Source: an uncultured Bacteroidales bacterium
GTDB lineage: Bacteria > Bacteroidota > Bacteroidia > Bacteroidales > P3
Direction of reading: 5' to 3'
Assembly (NCBI GenBank): GCA_946183915.1
Contig: CAMHDJ010000009.1
Location: 1-64,000, forward strand
Length of the DNA: 64,000 nt
The number at the start of each line of letters is the position of its first letter. Within the stretch, counting starts at the first letter, position 1. The notes under the pieces were generated by a model. That model was not told the DNA's origin, ran no database searches, and saw only the letters and a list, made by a program, of their open reading frames with translations. The translations under genes and the position numbers were made by a program. This document shows, one piece after another, positions 33,301-41,562 of this stretch.

Positions 33301-33644
33301 ACTTCGGCACCGTGGCGCCCGAGACCTTCACCTGGCAGTACCGCGCCACCGCGGGCTCCAGCGACGCCAACAAGATACTCTACACCACCACCAACATGGC
33401 CACCCTCGGCACCGTCACCGGCAGCACCTACCTCACCCTCGACGGCAACTGCCACATCGGCACCGACGGCGACGCGGCGACCGGCAGTGTCTTCGGCGGT
33501 GGACAGGAGAGTGCCGTCAGCATCGACACCCACGTCGTCGTCAAGGGCAACACCATTGTCAACGGCAACGTCTTCGGCGGCGGCAACATGGGCCCCGTCG
33601 GCGGCAACACTAACGTCAAGGTCTGCGACGACTGCAGTTACTAG
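30336..33644 (+). CDS. Very large secreted repeat protein, possibly C-terminally truncated
   Basis: The 1102-residue protein has an unusually long signal sequence (hydrophobic FILAAVLLFSPALQAQ at about 31-46). The N-terminal third contains GLUG-like beta-helix repeats (GTLDGGYHTISGLTVPLFNT, YVGGLVGTIA, YAAGIVGRNQGD). The C-terminal third has many Gly/Asn/Thr-rich repeats (VFGGGNMGPVGGNTNVKV, FYGAGCQGKVSGDVTSTLTD, AYGAGF). Proteins of this type in gut Bacteroidales often continue with more FGGG repeats and a sorting domain. This one stops abruptly after CDDCSY, and its TAG stop is the first triplet of the GTGGGTA repeat element at 33642. It may be adhesive. Function is unknown. Confidence 0.7.
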   Translation: MKTNTPPTTIGAQVRSQGACISLRKISFRGFILAAVLLFSPALQAQTDITSLSDITSASGNYRLNADIDASGFGGFSFTNFRGTLDGGYHTISGLTVPLFNTLNGATVKNLRLDNVSINRTGANADAGAVCVTATGSTKVYNCGVLASTASSVQGTRYVGGLVGTIAADSRVRVVNCYNYATVTGGTYAAGIVGRNQGDVSGTTTVNTTGVRIAMCMMYGNMTTGTNRSPVYGGNHTNNVQKLTEYNYYRSRANLTYTAYNDQLAIDKDAFLTRFPFYRHILNTHREMAAYFLFGDHSAAHVAEIGHWVLKPEVAPYPIIEPWPSGTHRTTQDIQNNLPATTADYAGKLIDSMGTNGYLTVNYTIGGTTGSVSLPITDMDTARYDFTWGKVVLPFANEFDGWTRDYSKICTGWKITSVTKDGTAYTTFNIPAGEPYNFADRDNPQKDIYDVTNNPYIFAQGGNYIVPYGVTAISIEANLANAFYLSDAYADFGYNNEYGGQTNLGWQMPTTYHNRTVYTNLNTLVGALSNSTNPHSQAIVLVGNYHYNQKVLDGVRFNAAKAVTIMSVDEDRNQEPDYGWYSYHTTDRSAIPPIRFDFVPNIGMGMAERVNGSTPYPTIGIWHGRGWFELTETCVSFMSECEINDGAFTNNDNGHGNNRWIANSGYFIQIVRARSGNANKLSYEQIGGNAYVEELYPGSHTDNKLVTTIRPILVTGGEIEECYMTGYRAGSTATGGNIWFWGAGGKMHKWLGAYMENPTTSGVNVTAKVDHAVIGRFFGGGTSPSARITGNIDITMNNSLVDFYCGGPEFGDMAAGKTVTTHATNSTFGVYYGAGFGGTSITYNREGNNTGVNFGNSIDFPIAFGTTYKRLTNNANYGIGSCYKFEFILYSGGSGTGVARSYTGYAKFDLATTGNVTNVLNGCTVLTNFYGAGCQGKVSGDVTSTLTDCTVLGNAYGAGFKATANTLDVYPSTEPAKSRYTKETGLFSDFGTVAPETFTWQYRATAGSSDANKILYTTTNMATLGTVTGSTYLTLDGNCHIGTDGDAATGSVFGGGQESAVSIDTHVVVKGNTIVNGNVFGGGNMGPVGGNTNVKVCDDCSY

Positions 33645-33721
33645 TGGGTAGTGGACAGTGGGTAGTGGGGAGCATACAAGAACATGTGTGCTACCCACTA
33701 CCCACTACCCACTATCCACTA
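33642..33721. repeat. GTGGGTA tandem-inverted repeat (V element)
   Basis: The left arm TAGTGGGTAGTGGACAGTGG... and right arm ...CCCACTATCCACTA are imperfect reverse complements of about 33 nt around the loop TACAAGAACATGTG. Related units occur at 36133, 43433, 55720 and 56172. The first three bases form the stop codon of the preceding gene. Confidence 0.85.
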
Positions 33722-33730
33722 ATAATAGAA

Positions 33731-33777
33731 CACCCCACAAGGGGACACCGAAACCGGCATCCCCCTTGTGGGGTGTT
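33731..33777 (-). terminator. Strong hairpin after the small lipoprotein gene
   Basis: CACCCCACAAGGGG and CCCCTTGTGGGGTG form a 14-bp perfect stem 25 bases beyond the minus-strand stop at 33802. The T-tract is weak. Confidence 0.55.
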
Positions 33778-33801
33778 GTCACCTTGGCAGCGAAGCGGCG
33801 C

Positions 33802-33924
33802 TTACTCCGTCACTTCGGCCATGGCCACCGACCCGCGGTAGGCGGGGCAGGTGTGGTGGGTGCAGCTGGCGGCCACCAGCGTCAGCACCACGACGGCCAT
33901 CAGGGTTAAGGCTTTCTTTTTCAT
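33802..33924 (-). CDS. 40-residue lipoprotein with CPAY motif
   Basis: This small gene encodes MKKKALTLMAVVVLTLVAAS followed by the lipidated Cys (lipobox VAASC), then THHTCPAYRGSVAMAEVTE and a TAA stop. A classical lysine-rich signal peptide, a perfect lipobox and a strong hairpin after the stop support a real gene. The mature peptide would have only about 20 residues. Similar tiny Cys-Pro-Ala-Tyr lipoproteins are, to my recollection, scattered through the Bacteroidota without an assigned function. It lies after ftcD, on the same strand, 35 bases downstream. Confidence 0.75.
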   Translation of the reverse strand: MKKKALTLMAVVVLTLVAASCTHHTCPAYRGSVAMAEVTE

Positions 33925-33959
33925 CTGTATACTTTTATTCTAAATAGGGACTCTTGTTC

Positions 33960-35657
33960 CTACAATCCGATCTTCTCGTTGACCATCTTGATGATCTCCT
34001 GCTCCTGGCGGAGAGCCTGGTCCTCGATGGCCTGGGCGCGGGCGAGGATGTCGGCCTTGAAGGCCTCGTCCTTGAGCGAGGAGGCGTTGATCTTCACATT
34101 GAGGTGGGCACCCATGACGGCCGCGCGGGCAGCCAGGGCACCGACACCGCCGTCGGTGACGCTGTTGGGGTTGCCCCACTCCACCATGGCACGGCAGACC
34201 TCGAAGCACTCGAGCGAGCGCTGCATGGTGCGGAAGGGCACCTCGGTGGCGAAGCGGGTGGCCTCCTGGATGGCGGCGCTGCGGGCGGCCTTCTCGTCGT
34301 CGGTCTTCTTGGGCAGGCCGAAGGCGTCCATGATGCGGTTGAAGGCCTCGGTGTCCTCGTCGACGAGGTGGAGCAGTTCCTCCTTGAGGGCCTGACCTTT
34401 GACGGCCACGTCGGAGAATTTCTCCCACTCGTCGTCGTAGGCGGCCTTGCCACCGGTGAGGTTGGCCACCATGGTGCCGAGGCTGGCGGAGAGGGCGCCC
34501 ATGTAGGCGCTGACGCTGCCGCCGCCGGGGGCGGGGCTCTCGCTGGCCGTCTCGTCGCAGAAGCCGCGGCAGGTGAGGTCGACGAGTTTCTTCTTCGAGT
34601 GGTCCTCGATGAGGTATTCGATCACTTTCTCCTTGGGGTCGAAGGGCTTGAGGTCGTCGAGGCCCATGCTCTTGATGGCCACCTTCATGATCTCGTCCTC
34701 GCTGACGCCGAGGGAGCGCTGCTGTTTCTGCAGGTAGTACTTGCCGGCGTCGATCAGGACGCTCTTGGGGATGAGGCCGACGATCTCGCAACCGGTGACG
34801 CGCAGGCCGCGGTTGGCGGCGCAGCGGCACACCTCGTCGAAGCAGAGGTGCACGGGGGCCACCTTGATGGAGGTGATGTTCATGGAGACCTGGGCGATGC
34901 CGTAGTCCTCGATGTACCAGCCGATGGCCTTGGTGCCCTTCAGGGTGCCGGGGATCATGACGGGCTTGCCGTTCTCGTCCTTGATGGGCTTGCCGCTGGG
35001 CTTGCCACCCTCGCGGGCGGGACGGCCCTTCTCGCGCACGTCGAAGGCGATGGCATTGGCGCGGCGCGTGGAGGTGGTGTTGAGGTTGTAGTTGATGGCC
35101 ACCAGGAAGTCGCGGGCACCCACCTGGGTGGCGCCGGTGCGGGCGGTGTGGTCGTTCCAGGCGTTGGGGCCGAAGTCGGGCTTCCACTGCTCGGTGCCGA
35201 GGCGCGAGCTGAGGCTCTCGTACTCGCCGGTGCGGCAGTAGGCCAGGTTGCGGCGCTCGGGGATGAAGGCGGCGTTCTCGTAGCAGTAGATGGGGATCTG
35301 CAGCTCCTCGCCGAGGCGGCGGCCCAGCTTGTGGGCATACTCGACCACCTCGTCCATCGTGATGCCCGCCACGGGGATGAGGGGGCACACGTCGGTGGCA
35401 CCCTGGCGCGGGTGGGCGCCGTGGTGCTGCGTCATGTCGATCAGCTCGGCAGCCTTGCGAACCACCTGATAGGCAGCCTCGAGCACGGGCTCCGGCTCGC
35501 CGACGAAGGTGATGACCGTGCGGTTGGTCGTCTGGCCCGGGTCGACGTCGAGCAGTTTGACTCCCTCGACCTTCTCGATCTCGGCAGTCACCTGATTGAT
35601 GATATCCATGTTGCGGCCTTCACTGATATTGGGCACGCATTCAATGAGTTGTTTCAT
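33960..35657 (-). CDS. ftcD: Glutamate formimidoyltransferase / formimidoyl-THF cyclodeaminase
   Basis: The 565-residue bifunctional enzyme joins histidine degradation to the folate pool. The formiminotransferase domains occupy about residues 1-330 (LIECVPNISEGRNMDIINQV, DMTQHHGAHPRQGATDVCPL). The cyclodeaminase helical domain occupies about 345-560 (SPAPGGGSVSAYMGALSASL, EVPFRTMQRSLECFEV). The first transfers formimino from formiminoglutamate to tetrahydrofolate, and the second releases ammonia to give 5,10-methenyl-THF. The fused form is common in Bacteroidales. No other hut genes are in the window. Confidence 0.96.
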   Translation of the reverse strand: MKQLIECVPNISEGRNMDIINQVTAEIEKVEGVKLLDVDPGQTTNRTVITFVGEPEPVLEAAYQVVRKAAELIDMTQHHGAHPRQGATDVCPLIPVAGITMDEVVEYAHKLGRRLGEELQIPIYCYENAAFIPERRNLAYCRTGEYESLSSRLGTEQWKPDFGPNAWNDHTARTGATQVGARDFLVAINYNLNTTSTRRANAIAFDVREKGRPAREGGKPSGKPIKDENGKPVMIPGTLKGTKAIGWYIEDYGIAQVSMNITSIKVAPVHLCFDEVCRCAANRGLRVTGCEIVGLIPKSVLIDAGKYYLQKQQRSLGVSEDEIMKVAIKSMGLDDLKPFDPKEKVIEYLIEDHSKKKLVDLTCRGFCDETASESPAPGGGSVSAYMGALSASLGTMVANLTGGKAAYDDEWEKFSDVAVKGQALKEELLHLVDEDTEAFNRIMDAFGLPKKTDDEKAARSAAIQEATRFATEVPFRTMQRSLECFEVCRAMVEWGNPNSVTDGGVGALAARAAVMGAHLNVKINASSLKDEAFKADILARAQAIEDQALRQEQEIIKMVNEKIGL

Positions 35658-35680
35658 GTTGTTGCAGTTTTATATGGCGG

Positions 35681-35710
35681 CAAAGATACACAAAAAAATC
35701 CAATCGGCAA
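35681..35710 (-). promoter_or_regulatory. Promoter for ftcD
   Basis: Minus-strand TATCTTTG (35681-35688) with TTG (35708-35710) 19 nt upstream. The predicted leader is about 17 nt. Confidence 0.7.
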
Positions 35711-35830
35711 TGATATTTTTTTCGGTATCGCCGCACCTAACTATAAGATACTGAAATACAGCCACATGAAATCAAACAAACAAGCCATGCACATAACCCC
35801 CTGCAAATCAACCCCTCCGCCCCACCCTCT

Positions 35831-35975
35831 CTGCATCCCCTCTGCATCATCTCTGCATCAACTCTGCATCCCCTCTGCCCCCGGGCGGAGGTCGGGCGGA
35901 GAAACAGGGGGTCGAAAAGCCCCTGAAACCCTGTCTGCTCCCTGATGGCTCCCTGATGACTCCCTGATGACTCTC
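35831..35975 (+). repeat. 11-bp period repeats, 13 units
   Basis: CTGCATC-type units start at 35831, 35842, 35853 and 35864, pass through CGGAG-type units (35886, 35897) and end as CCTGATGGCTC / CCTGATGACTC at 35941, 35952 and 35963. The phase of 11 holds for about 145 bases although the unit sequence changes. It runs straight into the core module. Confidence 0.85.
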
Positions 35976-36112
35976 TTAAAACCAGGGCAAAATCCTTGCC
36001 CTGTCAGCGTTTTGCGAGTTTTCCAGCATGGTTTGCACACTTCCGGAAGGCCAAAGATCTCGTTTAGAACGGTTTAAAGGCGCAAATTAGATCGTGCACG
36101 ATCTATTTTTTT
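35976..36112 (+). repeat. Conserved core module C, candidate structured RNA (copy 2)
   Basis: An 8-bp stem CAGGGCAA/TTGCCCTG (35983-35990 with 35996-36003, loop AATCC) is followed by the conserved GCGTTTTGCGAGTTTTCC block and CTTCCGGAAG. An 18-bp palindrome (36088-36105) is then followed by seven T. It aligns without gaps to 54961-55085 at an offset of 19020, with 5 differences in 120 bases up to 36060. Confidence 0.7.
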
Positions 36113-36240
36113 AACCAAAATTTACTTAATTTAGTGGGTAGTGGGTAGTGGACAGTGGGTAGCACATGGGTCTTCTTTTGTTAACGGCGAATTACTCGAA
36201 TACTGACGCAGATGGCAGGAGCCCCGCTGGGGGCGACGAT
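36113..36240. repeat. Composite repeat tail: modules A, V, D and E
   Basis: In order: AT-rich AACCAAAATTTACTTAATTTA (A), TAGTGGGTAGTGGGTAGTGG with further units (V, 36133-36162), TTAACGGCGAATTACTCGAA (D arm, 36180-36199) and GGAGCCCCGCTGGGGGCGACG (E, 36218-36238). No gene is present between 35658 and 36352. Confidence 0.75.
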
Positions 36241-36310
36241 AACACAACAAACTGAAGACCAACTCATAACCTCCAAAACGGAAAGAAAATTCACCTACGG
36301 AAAAGATAAA

Positions 36311-36342
36311 TTTGCATATATCGTTTTTTAATAATATCTTTG
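36311..36342 (+). promoter_or_regulatory. Promoter for the 36353 gene, giving an almost leaderless mRNA
   Basis: TTTG (36311-36314), 20-nt spacer, TATCTTTG (36335-36342). With the usual 5-7 nt to the start site, the transcript would begin about 4 nt before ATG 36353. Confidence 0.7.
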
Positions 36343-36352
36343 CACCTTGAAA

Positions 36353-38209
36353 ATGAAACGGACGACCCCCATAATACGATATGCCATTGTGTTGGCAATA
36401 AGCCTGTTGCCCATCGACCTGCGGGGCCAGGTGAGCATCGACGAGTTGCACCTGCCGGCCGAAATGTGCGCCGGGAGCGAGCTGACGGCCAGCTTCGGCA
36501 AGGAGCGCACCCACACCGTGGTGGTGGGGCAGCAGCAGGCGACGCTGGGCCACAGCGAGCAGATCTTCCTGCCCGACGGGGTGGACTGCAACGGCAGCTG
36601 CAGCTACCGCTCGCCGGTGACCTTCACGGCCTTTGCCGACACGGCCACCATCACCTCGGTGGAGAACATCAAGTATGTGCGCCTCAACATCGAACACTCG
36701 TACATGGGCGACGTCTACATCAACATCACCTGCCCCAACGGGCAGAAGGCCGACCTGATGCGCTTTGCGGGCACGGGCGCCTCGTCGTGCGACTGGACCA
36801 TCCCGGCGGCATCGCGCGGCTGGAGCCCCGGCACCAACGTGTCGGAGGACACCTACTTCGGCGCTGCCCGCGACCAGGAGAACACCAACGACCCCTGCAA
36901 CCCCAACGCCCCCGGCAACCAGCCGGGCGTGGGCTGGAACTACTGCTGGAGCAACAACACCACCAGCGGCTACAGCTACGCCTCGGGCGACGGCGTCATC
37001 TATCGCTCCGGCCATGCCCACCAAGGGCGCCTCGACTCGTCGAACGTGGCCGCCATGACCAACTTCTACCGCCCCGACCAGAACTTCACCAGCCTGGTGG
37101 GCTGCCCGCTGAACGGCACCTGGTATATCGAAGTGGTGGACGGCTACTCGGTCGACAACGGCTACATCTTCGAGTGGGAGCTGGCGCTCGACGCCTCGCT
37201 GATCCCCACCGAGTGCTACCCGATCTTCTACGGTCTGGAGGGCGGCTCGACGACGAGGATCGACGACTCGACCTTCCGCATCGAGAGTCCGGCCGCGGTG
37301 ACGCACGACAGCGCCGTGGTGTACGACATCCGGGTGGTCACCAGCTGCGGCGACACCCTCGACACGACGGCCACTATCGTCTACCACCCCAACCTCGAAT
37401 CGTCGCGGGCCGACAGCATCTGCCAGGGCGAAGAGCTGCTGGTGGGCACCGAACGGCTGACCGAGACGGGCCGCTACGACCTCGACCTCAGCACGCGCTA
37501 CGGCTGCGACAGCACGGTACACGTCGACCTGACGGTCTTCCCCACCTACAACGAGGAGTTCGAGGACAGCGTCTGCCTGAACGTGCCCTACACCTTCGAC
37601 GGCAACGTCTACACCGAGCCCGGCGACTACACGCTGCGCTACACGACCGTGCACGGCTGCGACTCGCTGCGGACGCTGCACCTGGGCATCAGCTCGATCA
37701 ACCTCAAAGCCGTCATACAGGCCGTGCCGCTGGTGGTCGACGAGGAGCACAGCACCATACGACTGAAGGACATCAGCCGCAACCACGTCGGCAGCCGCTG
37801 GCTGATCGACGGGATGACCTACGAGAACCAGCCCAGCCTGACCATCGACTACCCGGCCGACTACGACTCGATGCCGATCAGTCTCGAGGCCGTCAGCCGC
37901 GAGGGATGCTACGACACGGCCACGGTGGTGGCCCGCTACGACCGCACACGGGTCTTCGTGCCCAACGCCTTCACCCCCACCATGGGCTCGAACGAGACCT
38001 GGCGGCCGGTGGTGAAGGACGTGGTGGAGATGGAGGTGTGGATCTACAACCGGCAGGGCGTCCTGGTGACCCACTGGGAAGGCCTGGAGGGCGAATGGGA
38101 CGGCGGCGACTGGCCCACAGGGGCTTACGTATACACGATCCACTATCGTACCCGCGTCAGGCCCGAGTGGCTGCAGGTGAAGACCGGCACGGTGACGATG
38201 ATCAAGTGA
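36353..38209 (+). CDS. Secreted T9SS type B cargo with P-domain-like region
   Basis: The 618-residue protein starts at ATG 36353; a TTG two codons earlier is possible. The signal peptide is YAIVLAISLLPIDLRGQ. Residues about 80-290 look like a proprotein-convertase P domain (VRLNIEHSYMGDVYINITCP ... NGTWYIEVVDGYSVDNGYIF). Repeats of SICQGEELLVG / SVCLNVPYTFDG type follow. The C-terminus is a gliding-motility type B sorting domain (FVPNAFTPTMGSNETWRPVV, IYNRQGVLVTHWEG). It is expected at the cell surface. The final TMIK resembles the TLIR end of the other type B protein at 3655. Confidence 0.85.
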   Translation: MKRTTPIIRYAIVLAISLLPIDLRGQVSIDELHLPAEMCAGSELTASFGKERTHTVVVGQQQATLGHSEQIFLPDGVDCNGSCSYRSPVTFTAFADTATITSVENIKYVRLNIEHSYMGDVYINITCPNGQKADLMRFAGTGASSCDWTIPAASRGWSPGTNVSEDTYFGAARDQENTNDPCNPNAPGNQPGVGWNYCWSNNTTSGYSYASGDGVIYRSGHAHQGRLDSSNVAAMTNFYRPDQNFTSLVGCPLNGTWYIEVVDGYSVDNGYIFEWELALDASLIPTECYPIFYGLEGGSTTRIDDSTFRIESPAAVTHDSAVVYDIRVVTSCGDTLDTTATIVYHPNLESSRADSICQGEELLVGTERLTETGRYDLDLSTRYGCDSTVHVDLTVFPTYNEEFEDSVCLNVPYTFDGNVYTEPGDYTLRYTTVHGCDSLRTLHLGISSINLKAVIQAVPLVVDEEHSTIRLKDISRNHVGSRWLIDGMTYENQPSLTIDYPADYDSMPISLEAVSREGCYDTATVVARYDRTRVFVPNAFTPTMGSNETWRPVVKDVVEMEVWIYNRQGVLVTHWEGLEGEWDGGDWPTGAYVYTIHYRTRVRPEWLQVKTGTVTMIK

Positions 38210-38274
38210 GGCATGCGGGCCGAGGGTGGCCTGCAGGCCGCCGGACACTGTTTGAGAAACAAACCAACACATTC

Positions 38275-39072
<798 letters not shown>

Positions 39073-39078
39073 CCGACT

Positions 39079-39456
39079 ATGAAAAAGACACATACCCTGC
39101 TGATGACAGCGCTGGCGCTCCTGCTGATGGCGGGCTGCGCCGAACATGAAGAGATCGCCTTCGAGGGCGTCATTGTGGGCACCCGCAACTGTACGGGCAT
39201 GCTGATGGACGACAACGCAGGCCTGCTGGTGGCCCTCTCCAGCCCCGACAGCATCGGTGGCCGGCTGGTCTCCTCCACAGGCGAGGTGCTGGAGAACGTG
39301 GTGGTGCTCTATGAACCGCCCCGGATGCTCTACGTAGAGGACCACATCCACGGCTCGTTCTACCTCGACGACAAGTATTCGCGGGCCAACTGCAACGTAG
39401 TTTGGGAAGAGATGAACCTGCCTGAAGGGGTGTTCCTTAAAGTACATGTTGATTAA
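39079..39456 (+). CDS. Predicted lipoprotein of unknown function
   Basis: The 125-residue protein has lipobox LLMAGC (Cys about residue 20) and a mature domain of mostly beta character (FEGVIVGTRNCTGMLMDDNA, EVLENVVVLYEPPRMLYVED). It has a small-domain length and no known motif that I recognise. It sits 6 bases after dapD and is likely co-transcribed with it. Confidence 0.7.
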   Translation: MKKTHTLLMTALALLLMAGCAEHEEIAFEGVIVGTRNCTGMLMDDNAGLLVALSSPDSIGGRLVSSTGEVLENVVVLYEPPRMLYVEDHIHGSFYLDDKYSRANCNVVWEEMNLPEGVFLKVHVD

Positions 39457-39484
39457 AAGGTGAAAAAAATTTCATATCCGCTCC

Positions 39485-39513
39485 TTGCATACGGAAAAAA
39501 AGTTGTACTTTTG
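39485..39513 (+). promoter_or_regulatory. Promoter for dnaN
   Basis: TTG (39485-39487), 18-nt spacer, TACTTTTG (39506-39513), about 35 nt before ATG 39548. Confidence 0.65.
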
Positions 39514-39547
39514 CACTTTGGAAACGAGTAACAAAAAGCAGTAAAAT

Positions 39548-40693
39548 ATGAAATTTATCGTCAACAGTCAACAGCTTCTCAAGCAATTACAATCGCTTAG
39601 CGGTGTCCTCACCAGCAACAACACCATGCCGATCATCGGCTGCTTCCACTTCCATCTGGAGGAGCAGAAGCTCACCGTGAAGACCACCGACCTCAACACC
39701 ACCCTCATGGCCAGCCTCGAGGTGGAGACCTCGCGCATGGAACAGGCCGAGGAAGTGGCCATCCCCTCGAAGATGTTGCTTGACATCCTCAAGACCTTCG
39801 ACGATGTGCCCCTGAACTTCGACGTGGATCAGGCCAACTACTCGATCACCATCGCTTCGGGTCAGGGCGAGTACAAGCTGGCGGGCATGGACGCCGCCAC
39901 CTACCCCTCGATGCCGGTGGCCGAGAACACCAACACCGTCGTGCTGGGCAGCACCGCCCTGGTGGAGGCCATCAACAAGACCGTCTTCGCCACGAGCAAC
40001 GACGAGATGCACCAGCAGATGAGCGGCATCTTCTGCGAGATGACGCCGGACGGGATCACCTTTGTGGCCACCGACGCCCACAAGCTGGTCCGCTACCGCC
40101 GCCACGACGTGCGCAGCGACGAGAGCACCAACTTCATCCTGCCCAAGAAACCCATCATCATCGTCAAGAACATCCTGGCCACCCGCAAGGACGATGTGGA
40201 GGTCCATGTGGCCTACAACAACACCAACCTCTTCATCACCTTCGACAACTTCTACATTGTCTGCCGCCTGGTCGACGGCCGCTACCCCAACTACGAGGCC
40301 GCCATCCCCAAGAACAACCCCAACAAGCTCATCCTTGACCGCCAGTCGTTCCTGAACACGCTGCGCCGTGTGAGCATCTTCGCCAGCGAAGCCACCCGCC
40401 AGGTGCGCCTCTCGATCGGTGCCGACAAGATAGAGATCTCGGCCGAAGACATCGAGTTCTCCAACAATGCCCACGAGACCATCCCCTGCACCTACGAGGG
40501 CGACCCGATGGATATCGGCTTCAACGCCAAGTTCCTCACCGAGATGCTCACCAATCTCGACAGCGAGCAGGTGCTCATCGAGCTCTCCCATCCCTCGCGC
40601 GCAGGTATCATATTCCCCTATTATAACGAAGAGAACACCGAGAAGACCGACGACATTCTGATGCTCGTCATGCCTGTCATGCTGGCCAACTAA
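39548..40693 (+). CDS. dnaN: DNA polymerase III beta sliding clamp
   Basis: The 381-residue protein contains three clamp domains. It starts MKFIVNSQQLLKQLQSLSG, has FVATDAHKLVRYRRHDV in the second domain and ends LVMPVMLAN, matching the usual C-terminal MPM(R)L end. It forms the ring that holds the replicative polymerase on DNA. dnaA and recF are not adjacent. It is followed 3 bases later by ftsX and then envelope genes, an arrangement seen in Bacteroidota. Confidence 0.96.
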   Translation: MKFIVNSQQLLKQLQSLSGVLTSNNTMPIIGCFHFHLEEQKLTVKTTDLNTTLMASLEVETSRMEQAEEVAIPSKMLLDILKTFDDVPLNFDVDQANYSITIASGQGEYKLAGMDAATYPSMPVAENTNTVVLGSTALVEAINKTVFATSNDEMHQQMSGIFCEMTPDGITFVATDAHKLVRYRRHDVRSDESTNFILPKKPIIIVKNILATRKDDVEVHVAYNNTNLFITFDNFYIVCRLVDGRYPNYEAAIPKNNPNKLILDRQSFLNTLRRVSIFASEATRQVRLSIGADKIEISAEDIEFSNNAHETIPCTYEGDPMDIGFNAKFLTEMLTNLDSEQVLIELSHPSRAGIIFPYYNEENTEKTDDILMLVMPVMLAN

Positions 40694-40696
40694 GCC

Positions 40697-41551
40697 ATGA
40701 AGAACAAGGTAAACCTCTGGGGTACCCACGGTGCCACCGTCCTCGGCATCACACTGGTGCTGTTCATGCTGGGCTTGCTGCTCAGCATCGAGTACCATTC
40801 CTACCGCCTGACCCACGACGCGCAGGAGCGCATCACCTACAAGGTGGACCTCTCGCCCGAGGTGAGCGACTCGCTGGCGCTGGCCCAGAAGGCCGTCGTC
40901 GAGCAGATGTCGTTCGTCAAACACGTGGACTACATCTCGAAGGAGAAGGCGGCCGAGATCTTCAGCGAAGACCTGGGCGAGGACTTCGTGGGCTTCATCG
41001 GCTACAATCCCCTCTACCCCTCCCTGATGGTCAACTTCAACGTGCAGCTGCTTCCCAGCAACTCGACCGAGGTGCTTGACCGTTTCTGCGCCGACGTCAG
41101 CCGGCTGGAGGGCGTCACCGGCGTAGCCTACCAGGAGAACGTCGTCAGCGAGCTGCGCGAAGTCTTCTACAAACTCTCCTGGTTCCTGATCGTCTTCGTG
41201 GTGTTGCTGCTGGTCATCACGGTGGTGCTCATCGCCAGCCTGATCCGCATCGCCATCTACAACCGCCGCGAATCCATCGCCACCATGCGCCTTGTCGGTG
41301 CCACAGCCTCCTTTGTGGCGCGGCCGTTCCTCTGGCGCAGTGTCCTCTACGGCGCCCTTGGCGGCATCTTCGCATCCCTGCTTACCGCTATCACCCTCTG
41401 GGTGGCCGGCAACGAGCTCGACCTGCCCCTGATCGCTTCCGAGCACTGGGTCTGGTATGGCGGCATCGCACTCCTGCTGGTACTGGCAGGTGTCGCCGTG
41501 TCATACCTCTCCACGGCCGTCACCGTCCACCGCTACATCGCCAAAAGTTAA
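40697..41551 (+). CDS. ftsX: Cell division protein FtsX
   Basis: The 284-residue FtsX-like permease has an N-terminal helix (ATVLGITLVLFMLGLLLSI), an extracellular domain (about 35-160) and three further helices (FLIVFVVLLLVITVVLIASL, VLYGALGGIFASLLTAITLW, WYGGIALLLVLAGVAVSYLS). The cytoplasmic loop IYNRRESIATMRLVGAT is typical. With FtsE it regulates peptidoglycan hydrolases during division. ftsE is not in the window. It forms a tight cluster with dnaN, DUF3098, uppP and truB. Confidence 0.93.
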   Translation: MKNKVNLWGTHGATVLGITLVLFMLGLLLSIEYHSYRLTHDAQERITYKVDLSPEVSDSLALAQKAVVEQMSFVKHVDYISKEKAAEIFSEDLGEDFVGFIGYNPLYPSLMVNFNVQLLPSNSTEVLDRFCADVSRLEGVTGVAYQENVVSELREVFYKLSWFLIVFVVLLLVITVVLIASLIRIAIYNRRESIATMRLVGATASFVARPFLWRSVLYGALGGIFASLLTAITLWVAGNELDLPLIASEHWVWYGGIALLLVLAGVAVSYLSTAVTVHRYIAKS

Positions 41552-41562
41552 CACACAATACA

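Noticed and set aside
30453-33698. 1081-codon minus-strand frame opposite the large secreted protein
   Set aside because: Its composition is almost entirely Val/Ala/Gly/Asp, with no domain or start signal. The plus-strand gene has a signal peptide and repeats.
36340-38274. 910-codon frame running from 36340 into dapD
   Set aside because: Only its last 265 codons are dapD. The upstream part is an out-of-frame shadow of the T9SS type B gene.
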